Source: Oreohelix idahoensis (taxonomy: Eukaryota; Mollusca; Gastropoda; Stylommatophora; Oreohelicidae). From it: a stretch of DNA of 64,000 nt. The notes beneath the pieces were generated by a model, which worked only from the letters and a program-made list of their open reading frames with translations, was not told the DNA's origin and ran no database searches. The stretch spans positions 124,001 through 188,000 of the forward strand of contig JAMPIV010018770.1 in NCBI GenBank assembly GCA_024509875.1, read 5' to 3'. The position numbers and the translations under genes are program-made. This document shows, piece after piece, positions 45,671 to 56,379 of the stretch. The stretch's first letter is position 1, and every line of letters begins with the position of its first letter.

Positions 45671-45889
45671 CTTTCATGAGTGGCTCCACCCTTGTTGCCA
45701 GGCACAGACCACCAAATTTATTGTTGAAAATTTTATTATCTTCCAAAGTGGCACAAGCGTTGTATGTGATCTCCACCCCCGCGGCGAGGCCATCAAAGAT
45801 AATATTTCTTCGTAAGATGGGATGTGACTGTGTGCTAATGCGAACACCAGCCTGGGCATTGTGCAAGATTTCATTTTGTTCTAGCAGAC
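45671..45889 (-). CDS. FBXO11: FBXO11-like gene, beta-helix exon
   Basis: 219 bp between TTTCTGTTTTCAG (acceptor) and GTGATT (donor). Two bases finish a Gly codon from the exon at 46829-47049. Then come 72 codons ([60 protein letters not shown]...), then one base that makes Asp with the next exon. The 22-24-residue N-x-I-x2-N / G-x2-I rhythm is the PbH1 right-handed beta-helix repeat. In FBXO11 this domain binds substrates of the SCF ligase. Confidence 0.95.
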
Positions 45890-46090
45890 CTGAAAACAGA
45901 AACATGTTTTACTTTTATTAGCAGATGTAGAAGAATAAACATGAAAGTCCAATATGATCATAACAGTAGATCTGAAAACTTCTTCTAGCAGATCTGGGAG
46001 ACTAAACATTCAAGTCCAATGTGATCATAATAGGAGACCTCAAAACATTCTTTTTTTTAAATGTAATTCTTCTAGCAGTTCTGAGAACAT
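45890..46090 (-). repeat. Reiterated splice-acceptor segment upstream of the FBXO11 exon
   Basis: On the minus strand the exon start TTTTCAG/GTCTGCTAGAA is echoed three times in the intron: TTTTCAG/ATCTACTG (45972), CTCCCAG/ATCTGCTAGAAG (45994) and TTCTCAG/AACTGCTAGAAG (46081). The spacers share ATGATCA(C/T)ATTGGACTT-type sequence, so these are partial tandem duplications of about 85-105 bp. Confidence 0.75.
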
Positions 46091-46828
46091 AAACTTAGAA
46101 GTTTTAGTGTCAGTCAAATGTGATTGTTCATCACATCACCAAGCACAGCACAGCACACAACATACATACATGAGTAAGTTCAGTAACTCTCAAGCTCAAC
46201 CAAGAATTTTAGCAGACAGGGTCCTCCACTGATCTTTCCTCAGCAATGCGTACAAGTGTGAAAAAAAACATGCCCCGCCCATTCTTTGATGTTATCAGCC
46301 CAGGATTTTCTTTGCCTTTCTCTTCTCCGTTTACTTTTGATTGTTCCCTCTACACATGTAAAAAAAACTGACTTCTGGAATTTTATTGCTGCAGATGACT
46401 CGTACTACGATGATATGAAAAACCATTTTTTTTTAATGACTGGGAAGGGCTGCCATATAAAGGTGACAGCTATCAAACTGACAAACAAGGTCCTTGCACA
46501 ACTCTATTATCTGAACGAGGATGGGAATGCAACATGGCTTGAGGTAGACTGCTTTTAAATTGCCATAACATTTTTATTTGTTGTCTGATTTTAAAAATTA
46601 AAGTACTAAATTTCATGGTTTTCCAAGGGCTTCCAAACTGTATTGTTTTCTCTGGTGTTTCTGTGCAAACAAAAACTTTGTGGTACCTAGTAACACTGGA
46701 TCATTAACGACAACAATATATGAGCTCCTACACTGGCTAAGATTTTATTTGTTTAAAAGATGTTGCCCAATGATCAGATTTCAAGCTAGGGCTGGATCAT
46801 CATGACAGGTTAAAGGTCAAATGTTTAC
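46091..46828. other. FBXO11 intron, no gene recognised
   Basis: A 90-codon plus-strand frame (46286-46558) has no recognisable domain and is antisense to the host gene. I do not call it. Confidence 0.5.
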
Positions 46829-47049
46829 CTTTGCCCCCATTGTAGATACATATTCCTCCATCTCTGCCATTATGAATTCTGTTGTGCCGTAGGACAGGGT
46901 TGCTGTCTGTCTTGATCCCAATTCCAACCTTTGCATTATCAAAGATCTCATTGTTCTCTATCATCCCCAGTCCTCCATTGTACACCAAGATTCCTCCATT
47001 TTGACCACCATAGATTTTGTTTTTGTGGATGAAAGGGTTGCTTCCTGTT
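46829..47049 (-). CDS. FBXO11: FBXO11-like gene, beta-helix exon
   Basis: 221 bp. The acceptor is CGCAATCAG and the donor is AAAG/GTAAAC. One base completes Gly with the exon at 60732-60817, then 73 codons follow ([60 protein letters not shown]...), then one base. It carries three PbH1 beta-helix turns matching the FBXO11 consensus (N-G-G-I-x-[19 protein letters not shown]). It reads through without defects. The intron downstream of it is only ~940 bp, the shortest seen in this gene. Confidence 0.96.
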
Positions 47050-47832
47050 CTGATTGCGAAAACAGATCATTGTTAGTACAACCCTGAACACATATAACTG
47101 AATATGGTATGTAAAATATATAAAAAGCTTGTTCTTTAATTAAAAATCTAGCAATATTACATTTCATGACATTCTGAACATCTGCATAAACAGCAGTGTT
47201 ACAACTAAGGTCATAGTTTCCTTAAAAACATGAAGATCATGTAACCAATGTGTTCCCTACATTCATTTTGTCTGGGTGCAGACCATTTGACTTGTTAGGG
47301 TCCAAATGTTTATGTTTTGTTTCATCTGTATGGATAGTCCACAATTTTAATGTTCAGCAAGTGGATATTATTACAATGAAGTACTACCTTTCTGTGAAAT
47401 ACGAGCTTGTGTTAGCTGAAGATGATCAGTGTCTGATTTTTACATGAATTTTCTGAGATCTGAAATGACCCCACTTAAAATACAATTCATTACACCACAT
47501 TAAAGCTATCTGAAGATATTCTGAATAAAATAATAAATTCAGAATGTAATTAGGATATGAAGGTTTTACTGAAGACAGTGGAAATGTGAATCTGTTGCTA
47601 CAAACTGAGTATAAAGTGTCCTTCCAGTTACGCATTTACTATGATTCTAGATTTCGTCCTTAGAATATTTTGTCCTTGAATTCACACAAAAAAACTGTTG
47701 CAAGCACAGCCACAACACACAAACGATACACAGACTTCAACTATTTACACTGTAATAAAACAAACAGGCAGTATAAACAAATGGTTATTCAAGAAAATGT
47801 TCTGTTAAAATAACATCCATTACAAATGTTAG
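47050..47832. other. FBXO11 intron, no gene recognised
   Basis: AT-rich, short unsupported frames only. Confidence 0.5.
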
Positions 47833-47834
47833 TA

Positions 47835-48757
47835 CAGTGCAAACCGCTTAAGGCGATCTCGGATGTGGCGAATTTCTGTTGTGAAGAACAATTTGTTTAT
47901 CCCCGGCAATTTTTCTTCTTTGTCTTTGTAAAAAATGTCCGGTTAAGCGGAATCCGTTTATGACGAATTTTCGGATATGCCGAACGATTAAACGTGTCCC
48001 GACTATATAATTTGATCTGCTTAAGGCGAACTTTTTTCATATACAGTACCTGGACATTTGTACAACTTTTCGGCTATTTTCGGAAATTGCGCGCTTCGTC
48101 GCTGTTAGAATTTGAGTTATTTCCCCTCTAAAAATAGTTGGAAAGTTAAAATCCATATCTTTGAAAAGAAAGATTGAGCTATTACAAGAAGTGGAAAATA
48201 GTGGCAAAAAGAAAATAGCGACAAAAAGAAAATAGCAAAGGAATTCGACATTCCAGAATCAACGCTTTCAGGAATCATAAAAAATAAGGATCGGTACAGA
48301 AAAATGTTTTATGGTGGACAAGTTGATTGTCACAGAATGAAGAACCGAAAAGCGGAGCGTGCTGTGGTTGACACGGCACTCCTAAAACGGTTCACTATTG
48401 CGAGATCAGCAAATGTTCCTGTAAATGGACCTATATTAACTGCAAAGGCAGAAGAGTTAGCACTTCTGGAAGGTCGGACTGGCTGGAAATGTAGTCCTGG
48501 CTGGTTGGGTCGTTTTAAAAAACGGCACAACATTACTTACAAAGCTTTGTGTGGGGAAAGGCATTCTGTTAATGAAACGACTACCGAGTCATGGACGGAG
48601 GAGGTGCTAAAACCAGCCATGAGTAGGTATAATTCCGCTGATGTGTTTAATGCTGATGAAACCATATGCTTGAACTCTTATCTGGATAAGAGGAATTTCT
48701 GATAAGAAGAACTATTTCTTGGGTCCCTGGTGAGTTCTCCTTAAGCGGTTTGCACTG
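47835..48757 (+). mobile_element. pogo/Tigger-type DNA transposon, internally deleted
   Basis: The terminal inverted repeats are CAGTGCAAACCGCTTAAGG (19 bp) at both ends, flanked by TA (47833-47834, 48758-48759). The coding relic starts near 48150 with SLKRKIELLQEVEN and STLSGIIKN (CENP-B-type N-terminal helix-turn-helix), disrupted by frameshift. At 923 bp it is about one third of a complete Tigger element. Confidence 0.93.
48304..48702 (+). pseudogene. Tigger transposase remnant: CENP-B DNA-binding domain
   Basis: The frame reads RKAERAVVDTALLKRFTIAR then GPILTAKAEELALLEGRTGW and SPGWLGRFKKRHNI, the CENP-B/Tc5 DNA-binding domain. It is followed by the beginning of the DDE domain, where VFNADET carries the first catalytic D. 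The rest of the DDE domain is deleted and the frame closes with stops at 48700-48705. It could bind the inverted repeats at most; it cannot catalyse transposition. Confidence 0.9.
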
Positions 48758-48759
48758 TA

Positions 48760-49071
48760 CCATTATTCTTTATCAATAACAACAAATATCCTTTGTCAGG
48801 GTTGCTGATATTTGTTCACATTTTTATTGTGTGCTGTAAATAAACTTCTACCAACGGTTTCTTACCAAAAGTTGATGTAACATATTGACTGATCATAAAG
48901 CTTACACAGGACACATACGCAAACTGTTCTTACAGTACAAAAAATGGAACATTATCTGTGCAAAGTAAAAAAACAAACTGTTCATGCTGCAGTAATTTTC
49001 TTGACACTATCTGTTACTTACAATAACAAATAAAATTAGTCAGAACTAATCCAACTACAAAATATTGTACG
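48760..49071. other. FBXO11 intron, no gene recognised
   Basis: AT-rich spacer between the pogo element and LINE-C. Confidence 0.5.
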
Positions 49072-49810
49072 TTTCTTCTTTGATCCTTAGCTGCCGACCG
49101 TCAAAGCAGTCAGTGGCCATCACGCCTAGTGGCGTCTTGTAGGGCAACAACAAATTTATTCCACTTTGCACGGTCGGTGGCCATCCTTCATACAGTGCCC
49201 CAACTCTGGTTCATTCTTTGCATCTCAGCCTCCACAGTCCTCCACCAAGTTGCCCTTGGTCCGCCTCTCTCTTGCTTTCCCTCAGGGGTCCAAAGCATAG
49301 CTACCCCAGCGATGGCATCGGGATCTCCTCTGAGGACATGGCCAACCCAGCCCCAGCCAGCTATGATGGTGTGCATGTCCTCTTGCTTGCTCCGAGTAAG
49401 CAGATCTTGGTTGGTGATGGTATTCGGCCAAAAGATTCGGAGAATTTTTCTTAGGCATGTTGTGTGAAAAGAGGACAGTCTCGACATCTCCGTCTCTGTA
49501 ACTCTCCAGCCTTCTGCACCATAGAGAAGCACACAGCTCTGATATAATCTTAATTTTGTGCTTGTGCTGTACTGAGAGGACTTCCAGATGTTGTTTAGGC
49601 CAAAAAAGGCTGTTCTTGCTTTGTCCATTCTGCTGCCGATGTCCCCACCCGCCCTGCCGTCTGGCTCCACCATGTATCCTAGGTATGCGAAGGCGTCTGT
49701 CTGTACCAGATGCTGACTACATACTAATATGGGCTCAGGGTTGCTCACATTGAGTGTCATGACCCCTGACCTCTTCAAATTGATGTTCAAGCCCACCCGC
49801 TGGCCATACC

Positions 49811-52291
49811 TGTAGCAAAATCTGCGAGAATAAACGCTCAATTCAATAAGATTTAGGCATAAAACGATAATAAATACATTAGCCCGCATGTGTCTGACGG
49901 TTGGCATCTTCAACGCCAGCAGCACTGCTTTTTGTACAGTGCTAAGCCTATAGAACGATTTCACGGTAATAGGCTGACACGCTTTTAGTTTCGTTTTCGA
50001 GAAACAATAATTATTAACGCCAATTCTTAACCTGCCCCGTCTACACCCCGCTTCGCTGACAGTGTCTGAAATGCATATACACACACTGCGAAAAAGCCAG
50101 CCAAGGCAAAACCACGCAGACAGTTTTATTTCCCTCCTAGTGGTAGCATTTCTGACGTAACTAAAACAAGTTAGTTATTTGAAAAATACATGCTAGCGAG
50201 ATAAAGGAGAGGAAAGATGGCGGTCTTGGGCAAAATTTTATTTGACGAGTGACTATGAAAAAAATTGAAAAGTTAAACTATTATGAAGTTCCCCATAAAA
50301 ATTATATGGTAGTATGACGTGGAGTTCGCTGAACAAGAATGTACTTTAAATAATATGATAGTCCCAGTATTAGATAAGTTATTGAAGAAATACTAATATC
50401 TACGGACACTCGACCAGACAGACTGGCGTTCCTGCTTATGTTTTTTTTTTTTTTTTTGGTAACGTTAGGGGGGACGCGAGCTTGAAAACAAGGCAGGGAG
50501 GTACATTCAAATTCGCTTGGGGAAAAAGAGTATGACTGAAAAGGGGAGCGGTAGGAGAAATGTAATCCTAAACGAAACATCTTTTTGTATTGGGCATGAC
50601 TAAAGCAGACTGGCCAATTGACCACCAGACGCAGAAATTATTCGAAATTATTTTGGTTTTTCATTCAAACTGCATTTGAATTCAAGTAGTCGAACGTTTC
50701 GATTGGCCAGTGCTAGTAAATATTAGCTAAAGGCTTTGACTATTCATTGCCAGTTGAACTAAAAATTGTATTCAGATACGCTGAAAAACAGCTGTGTTAA
50801 TTCTAAACTTAAATAAAGAATAAATTCACAGTCTGTGCAGTTCGGAGGAAGCTGAGGCCATTTCTTCACACAGTCAGCGTCATTTGTTTATATATTTCTT
50901 GATTGTGGTAAGGATATTTTATGAAATTTAATATGTTTGGTCCAACTACAAAGTTAGATACTGCTATTGGGAAAAAGTGAAGGACATGCCGGGAGCAGAC
51001 ATTGTTGAGTCCTCACATTAAGAGGTATCTAACTGATGTATGTTGTTATGATTATGCTGTCATATTATTGTATTAAAATATATTAGTAAGCCTCTGTGTT
51101 CAATGAACACTGTTTACATGCCTGAAGCAAATATATTTGAAAAGAAAAAAAAAAAGTTAGTTGCTTATCCTTTACAGGACGTGGCAATCAACCCCAGCTT
51201 TTATTGGCTGTTTGTGATTTTTCTAGGCAATTTTTTTTCATTCAGTAGTTTGCCATTGCCATTGAAAAGAAAAGAAGAGAATATCATATCAAAGGAAATG
51301 TGGTTACTCCACATTATTGTATTGAGGAAAAGTATGTGAACGTACAGTGGCGTATCTGCTATAAGGACCTGAGGTGTGGTCACAGCAAGGTGGGAGTCCT
51401 GTACAATTCGGGGCGAGTGCACTTGTAAGGCACGCGAGGCTGACCCCATACCCACGTAGGAAATTAAGTGTTAGAATAAGTGATCAAATGTAAAAGGCCA
51501 AGGTGTCCTTTTGTTGCAGAGGGTCTATGTTCCTGTTGCCGGCTGGTGACAGGAAACCTGCTGAGTACTATTAAACGCCAACCAGTCTTATATGCTGTCA
51601 AAGATAACAGTAGGAGCTTTGGCGAGTGGTGAAATTGAAACTTTCTGCAACTACACATTGAAATATCTTACAACAAGGACTCCCAGGTGATGAGTTAGAC
51701 ATCTGGGGCATCTCTGACAGTTTCTTGTGTTTCAAAACAATACACAGGACATTTATGGGGGTAGGATGAACTACAGCCCTCATATACAGTGACTCTCCCT
51801 TTAGATGAATAAAGTGAACTCTTTTAATATTTCCTACAGGAAAGACATATATAAATACATAATAACTTTTTAGTTATTGGGCAAATTGTCCCAAAATTTT
51901 AATTGTTCTTTTCTGTAAACTATCTTGTCCTTATTTTCAAAGACCTGTCCACAAGCTATGAATGGACAGGCAAAATAAATTGTAAAGATTTGTTCAAAGA
52001 AAAACTTAACTGCTAGTTTTATTATCTTCTTTATAGAAACTTAAAGTGTTTGACTGTTGTGTACCATCATTTCACTTCTCCCCTAGACACTAGGTACACC
52101 ATACACTAGAGCCAGAAGAGTGACCGTGTGAGACCTAGGGAGGTAGCGTTAGGTTCTCTGCACATAATTCATCATCATCATTGATAGAGTCAGAGGCCTA
52201 CATGTGCTTGACCTCACACGGTTAAAGCAGACACCTTTTCATTCTTTTAGGATACCATCATAACCTCCCCAGCAAAATCAACTTTGCTACA
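49811..52291. mobile_element. Unclassified 2481-bp element, TG...CA ends, 5-bp TSD
   Basis: It cuts LINE-C RT between DRLNRY and GQRVGLNINL. It begins TGTAGCAAAATCTGCG and ends CAACTTTGCTACA, giving 9-bp perfect inverted ends (TGTAGCAAA). ATACC is duplicated (49806-49810, 52292-52296). TG...CA ends with a 5-bp duplication are typical of LTR retrotransposon integration, but no LTR pair or coding region is seen. A few cut-and-paste families also give 5 bp. It contains a SINE fragment at 51.15-51.26 kb. The 298-codon frame 49188-50084 is an accidental fusion of this element with LINE-C. Confidence 0.85.
51149..51261 (-). mobile_element. 5'-truncated SINE of the 16.3-kb family with TSD
   Basis: The reverse complement matches the 3' body of the SINE at 16325-16577 (GCCAATAAAAGCTGGGGTTG, then GCCACGTCCTGTAAAGGATA). 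The tRNA-like head is missing. TTGAAAAGAAAA at about 51137-51148 and 51262-51273 is the probable target duplication. Confidence 0.88.
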
Positions 52292-53107
52292 ATACCTATT
52301 AAGTCTATCTGTTTTTTCCCGGATGTGCCGATGTGAATGTGTTAGCAGTGCAATGCCATCTGTATATTCCAGATCCTCCAATGTAGAAAACGCAGTCCAT
52401 CCCACTCCTCTTGGACTGCCCTCTGTCGCCCGGCGCACCACCCAGTCCATGACCGTTAAAAATAGAGTGGTTGACAAGGGGCATCCCTGTCGCACTCCCG
52501 TCTTCACCTCAAAGGTTAGGTTGCTCTGCCCAACACTACACGTAAAGTTGGCACAGAGGCTTTTTATGACTGACACCATGCAGCCTGGAACTCCACAAGC
52601 CCTCAGCACCTTCCATAAACTGTCACAAAGCACACCGTCAAAAGCCCTTTCAAAATCAATGAAATTAATCAATGTACAGCTGTCTCTGCCACCCCGAGCA
52701 CCAATCTACAACGTTCCCAAGAGTAAACATATGATCCACAAATCCTCTGCTCCCTCCAAACCCCACCCGCCCTTTCCTCAATCTGTGGTCCACCGCCCTT
52801 GAAATTCTCTGTATAACCATCCTGCCTAGTACTTTGCTGGGAACTGAGAGAAGAGTGACCCCTCTCCAACTATTGCAGTCCGCAAGATATCCCCTCCTGG
52901 GCAATTCGACAACTATTCCCCTGTTCCACTCTGCCGGTGTTGTCCCTGTTTTCCAGGCCTGTGCAAACAGTGGCTCCAACAGCTCCGCCGACAGTTCAGG
53001 GTCCGCCCCAAATAGCTCTGCACATAAAATTATCATGGTGAGAAGCTTTTCCATTCCCTAACTCCCCGATTGCTAAGACGATTTCCTCCCCTCGTGGTAT
53101 GTCTGTA

Positions 53108-53627
53108 TTAACTCTTTCAGTCCCAAGCAAAAAAGTGGGTTTGGCCCAAGCAAAAATGGCCACCCCAGTGCATTTTTATTGTTGTTGTTTGGAAATAATT
53201 TTTTAAAATGTTCATATGCATAAATAACTTTGTTGCTGTATATGAAACTGAAGGTAATTGGATGTACTTTACTCTTGTGCTACAGGTATAAAAGCTTTCA
53301 TTGAAAAATTATTAGTTATTCAAGGTAAAATGGAGGATATGCGCTTAAAAAAATGATTAGTTATTCAAAGTAAAATGGAGGATATGCGCTTAAAAAAAAT
53401 CGCTTTAAAAATCTAAAATAAATATCTCAAAACAGAAACACGTTCACTCTTAAACACGTGCGGTATTTAAAAGAATGTACTTGCAGTCGGAAATGACTTT
53501 GTGGGTAGTTATAATTAGAAACAGTCTCAAACAGAGGCACATATACTAAAGGCTTTTTAAAGTCGATTGGACCAAGCACGTCTAACCCCTGAGCCTTTAT
53601 AAAGTCGATTGGGACTTAAAGAGTTAA
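53108..53627. mobile_element. TTAA-type MITE 1 (520 bp) inside LINE-C
   Basis: TTAA borders both ends. The terminal inverted repeats are imperfect: CTCTTTCAGTCCCAA at the left and the complement of CTCTTTAAGTCCCAA at the right. Inside, a ~48-bp block (TTATTCAAGGTAAAATGGAGG...) is duplicated in tandem at 53.31-53.40 kb. No ORF. TTAA duplication points to the piggyBac superfamily. Confidence 0.85.
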
Positions 53628-54979
53628 CATCTAGATCGTTTTCAGCCTCAGGAACACTCAATTGCATCTCTGGTGGTTCCCTGCTCAGTCTCTCCGAAAT
53701 GCTCTGCCCTTCCCATCCTGTCCCTCTGCTGTCGCGATGAGACCTCCCTGCCTATCTCTCACTAATGCAATATTGTTCGCACCTTGTTTTCAGCTGATGA
53801 ATTTAGTTATTTTGCATACTGTACCCTGTTCATCTCCCAGCGCCGCCCCCTCCGCCTGTCCTGCAAGATCGTCTAGGAAATTCCTTTTGTTGGCTCTGGT
53901 TTGGCGTTTAACTTCCCTGCCCAGCTGACCGCAGCATTCGCCATATAGTTGCTCCAACCTGGGGGACTCCGCCTTCGCTTTCCCTCCCCTCATTTCCCCT
54001 CCCATCATTATGATGTTTAATGTTTCTGGTGCCATCCAGTCCCGCCTCTTCCCCTCCTGGAATCCCAAGCATGATCCTCCTCCCTCCTTATACATTGCTG
54101 AAACGGTGTTGACCTCTGGTCTATATCATCAGTCAATGTCTTTTCCTGACTTTTGGCAAATTGATATCGTCTCCTCATGTCAACCTCTCCGGTAAGGGGG
54201 TCCTTCAATTTGCTGATGTCAAACCTTTTCTGTGTAGTTATAGTTGGTCCAGCCCTACTTAGTTTCACCCTCAGTCTTGCCACCACCAAATGGTGATCAA
54301 CTCCCACATCCGCACCTCCTCCCACCTCCACATCTTGCAATGCATGTCCCCATCTACCGTTAATCATGACGTGGTCCATCTGGTTTCTGTCCTGACCACT
54401 TGGTGATTCCCATGTTAGTTTGTGAATTTCCCTATGTGGGAAAAGTGTTACTCCAATGGCCAGGCCGTCAACGCTACAGAAACCCATCAATCTATCCCCA
54501 TTTTCATCCGCTGCTCCGCCACCGCATTTCCCCACCACTCCCTCATTATATGTATTGTGTGTACCAATCTTCGCACCAAGGTTTCCCATCACTACAATAA
54601 GATCATATCTTGGTGTGTCTTCCATTTCTTTCTGCAGTTGTTGATAGAATTTATCCTTAACCCCTTCATCGCTATCATTTGCCGGCGCATAGCATTGTAT
54701 CACTGTAGTATTGGTGAATCTCCCCCTCAATCTTAATCTTATCAGTCTGTTGTCGATGGGTCTCCATTCCAGTAATGTCCTTTCCATTCACCTCTGTAGA
54801 ACAATGGCCATGCCCTCACTGTGCTGTCCATCCTCTCCCCCAGAGTAAAGCACTGTTTCTCCTGTTGCTGTTTGAACACATATATATACCAAAAATGTGC
54901 CCAGCTCTGCAATGCTCTGACCTTTCTCAAACATTTAGCCAGTATTATCATCATCATTAGCTTCCTATTTTGCTCTTAA

Positions 54980-55918
54980 TGGAGCATGAAGTCACCACTG
55001 CTGCTGGTCTATCTTTGTAGGGAGCCTGCACCAAACATTCACATGATCTTTATGGAGCATGAAGTCACCACTACTGCTGGTGCATCTTTGTAGGGGGCCT
55101 GCACCAAACATTCACATGATCTTTATGGAGCATGAAGTCACCACTACTGCTGGTCTATCTTTGTAGGGAGCCTGCACCAAACATTAACATGATCTTTATG
55201 GAGCATGAAGTCACCACTACTGCTGGTCCAGCTTTGTAGGGAGCCTGCACCAAACATTAACATGATCTTTATAGAGCATGAAGTCACCACTGCTGCTGGT
55301 CTATCTTTGTAGGGAGCCTGCACCAAACATTCACATGATCTTTATGGAGCATGAAGTCACCACTACTGCTGATGCATCTTTGTAGGGGGCCTGCACCAAA
55401 CATTCACATGATCTTTATGGAGCATGAAGTCACCACTACTGCTGGTGCATCTTTGTAGGGGGCCTGCACCAAACATTCACATGATCTTTATGGAGCATGA
55501 AGTCACCACTACTGCTGGTCCAGCTTTGTAGGGAGCCTGCACCAAACATTCACATGATCTTTATGGAGCATGAAGTCACCACTACTGCTGGTGCATCTTT
55601 GTAGGGGGCCTGCACCAAACATTCACATGATCTTTATGGAGCATGAAGTCACCACTACTGCTGGTGCATCTTTGTAGGGGGCCTGCACCAAACATTCACA
55701 TGATCTTTATGGAGCATGAAGTCACCACTACTGCTGGTCCAGCTTTGTAGGGAGCCTGCACCAAACATTCACATGATCTTTATGGAGCATGAAGTCACCA
55801 CTACTGCTGGTCCAGCTTTGTAGGGGGCCTGCACCAAACATTCACATGATCTTTATGGAGCATGAAGTCACCACTACTGCTGGTCCATCTTTGTAGGGGG
55901 CCTGCACCAAACATTCAC
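54980..55918. repeat. 73-bp satellite, about 13 units
   Basis: Units of 73 bp (core GGAGCATGAAGTCACCACTA, ending CCTGCACCAAACATTCACAT) are arranged head to tail with few differences: GGTGCATC, GGTCCAGC or GGTCTATC variants, and GGGAGCC or GGGGGCC. The variants alternate in a partly higher-order pattern. There is no coding potential beyond accidental frames. It lies between LINE-C and RTE-B in an FBXO11 intron. Confidence 0.97.
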
Positions 55919-56278
55919 ATTCTTGTAGCAGTGGTTTCTGTCGAAATCTGCTTTACATGATGAGGTTACCAGCTCAAACTCACATTAGTCACCACATATG
56001 ACATACTTTTATTTGACATGATGAGATTGTCACATTAGTCACCTCATATGACATGCTTTTATTTTATATAACCATATGTAATTATCTGAGAAAGCAGTAA
56101 GCTTATTCTTTGTATTATCAGAGATTCCGTGAACTGCCCGTGACTTTAGCGGATATACATTTTTATTTTTGTTATCATTAGTAAAACAATTCTCAGCATT
56201 CTACTGCTGTATGTTTTTCTCATTTATTGTCAACTGAAGTTAAAACACCTGAAACAACGACATTCTTAATGTCAATAC
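55919..56278. other. FBXO11 intron, no gene recognised
   Basis: It holds an imperfect direct repeat of CACATTAGTCACC...CATATGACAT...CTTTTATTT (about 55981-56065). Nothing else. Confidence 0.5.
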
Positions 56279-56379
56279 TGATCTATAAATCACCCGTGTG
56301 TCACCGGGGCCCGAAAGGGGAGCAAAGAATAGTAACACTGTCCCCTGCCAGGCATGTCGTAGAAGGCGACTAAGGAGGG

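Larger units (their letters stand above)
49072..54880 (-). mobile_element. LINE-C, long minus copy split by two later insertions
   Basis: Coding order on the minus strand is endonuclease (54.87-54.2 kb; VIQCYAPANDSDEG, VMGNLGAKIG where G-D-x-N is expected, and VDHHLVVARL), a linker (54.1-53.7 kb), RT (53.05-52.3 and 49.81-49.5 kb; NSWRGVTLLSVPSKVLGRMV, INFIDFERAFDGV, TGVRQGCPLSTTLFLTVMDW, EDLEYTDGIALL with Y-T-D-G in place of Y-A-D-D), and the C-terminal WVGHVLRGDPDAIAG region. The 3' end with its (GAA)-type tail is at ~49072. The N-terminal part of the endonuclease is missing. A TTAA MITE (53108-53627) and a 2.48-kb element (49811-52291) interrupt it. The mutated catalytic motif makes it inactive. 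Confidence 0.92.

Noticed and set aside
46286..46558. Antisense gene inside an FBXO11 intron
   Set aside because: 90 codons with no recognisable domain and no supporting signals.
49188..50084. 298-codon ORF as one gene
   Set aside because: It joins an inserted unclassified element (above 49811) with LINE-C coding sequence below. The fusion is accidental.
54980..55918. CRISPR-like array
   Set aside because: Head-to-tail satellite with no unique spacers, in an animal genome.
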